In this document: positions 4,930 to 5,160 of the stretch, one piece after another
Layout of the letters: the number at the start of each line of letters is the position of its first letter
Numbering within the stretch: the first letter of the stretch is position 1
Origin: an uncultured Clostridia bacterium
GTDB lineage: Bacteria; Bacillota; Clostridia; Christensenellales; UBA1242
Direction of reading: 5' to 3'
DNA: 5,160 nt
Assembly (NCBI GenBank): GCA_944376785.1
Contig: CALWDV010000070.1
Location: forward strand, 1-5,160
Program-made: the position numbers and the translations under genes
Notes under the pieces: generated by a model
Seen by the model: the letters and a program-made list of their open reading frames with translations, nothing else
Databases searched by the model: none
Told to the model about the DNA's origin: nothing

Positions 4930-5151
4930 TTATATAATATATGAAACAACAATTAAAACAACTGCAACTAGCCAAATTAAAATGAACACAACATTTCTTC
5001 TGCTTTTTGCATAAGAGAAACTTGATATTGCAAGCATAACATATGCAATAGCATCGGCAACCATTTTAAATGCTTGTGCAATTTGATTTCCTTTTAAAAC
5101 TGATTGAATAAGTAATGCTGCTCCAACTAAAACCACAGCAATATAAGCCAT
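4930..5151 (-). CDS. Small hydrophobic membrane protein, function unknown; start uncertain
   Basis: A 73-residue protein I do not recognise. Three hydrophobic segments can be seen at about 3-19, 28-47 and 53-73. A basic loop KSRR (49-52) lies between the second and third and is probably cytoplasmic; KGNQ (20-23) separates the first two. No enzymatic motif is present. The ATG at 5151 is used here, but the reading frame stays open to the window edge (codons GCA AAT TTA precede it) and no Shine-Dalgarno is visible in the 9 bases available. The true start may therefore lie outside, and the protein may be longer. It ends in its own terminator and precedes another small membrane protein on the same strand; whether they are functionally linked is unknown. 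Confidence 0.65.
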   Translation of the reverse strand: MAYIAVVLVGAALLIQSVLKGNQIAQAFKMVADAIAYVMLAISSFSYAKSRRNVVFILIWLVAVVLIVVSYII

Positions 5152-5160
5152 TAAATTTGC

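Overview
The window is a low-GC stretch of bacterial chromosome in which every supported gene lies on the minus strand, so transcription runs from high to low coordinates. Several things point to a low-GC Gram-positive bacterium (Bacillota, clostridial or a related gut-type lineage): the strong AT bias, AGGAG-type ribosome binding sites, the tig-clpP-clpX order and a Gly-Arg-His-Gln-Lys tRNA cluster. The standard genetic code is used, because Trp is encoded by TGG wherever I checked. This lineage call is inference; nothing in the window fixes the genus.

Layout in the direction of transcription. At 5151-4930 is a 73-residue membrane protein of unknown function, possibly cut by the window edge, followed by a hairpin terminator. 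At 4860-4528 is a 110-residue three-helix membrane protein, also unknown. It has no Shine-Dalgarno sequence, and its promoter sits so close to the ATG that the mRNA should be leaderless or nearly so. It ends in its own terminator, whose stem touches the stop codon. An AT-rich gap of 149 bases then carries a good promoter for a protein quality control operon: tig (trigger factor, 4378-3089), clpP (protease subunit, 3002-2424) and clpX (unfoldase, 2377-1085), closed by a strong terminator. Trigger factor meets nascent chains at the ribosome exit. ClpX unfolds and feeds substrates into the ClpP barrel. The operon therefore links folding and degradation of new proteins.

A perfect 10-bp inverted repeat with a 5-base spacer (3022-3046) lies between trigger factor and clpP. 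It falls exactly between a possible extended -10 box and the clpP ribosome binding site, and it is the best candidate for an uncharacterised control element here.

Downstream of clpX, a short gene (1002-535) encodes a YfcE-type metallophosphoesterase. Its stop codon is followed within 4 bases by the -35 box of a near-consensus promoter. That promoter drives five tRNA genes: Gly(TCC), Arg(TCT), His(GTG), Gln(TTG) and Lys(TTT). The last is cut by the window start, lacking its discriminator base and anything after it. All four tRNAs whose 3' end is visible encode CCA.

No mobile element, CRISPR array, toxin-antitoxin pair, phage gene or defence system is visible. The window is mostly core genome. 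The points worth a second look are regulatory: the clpP palindrome, the leaderless small membrane protein with its promoter overlapping a terminator, and a TGn extended -10 motif in all five predicted promoters.
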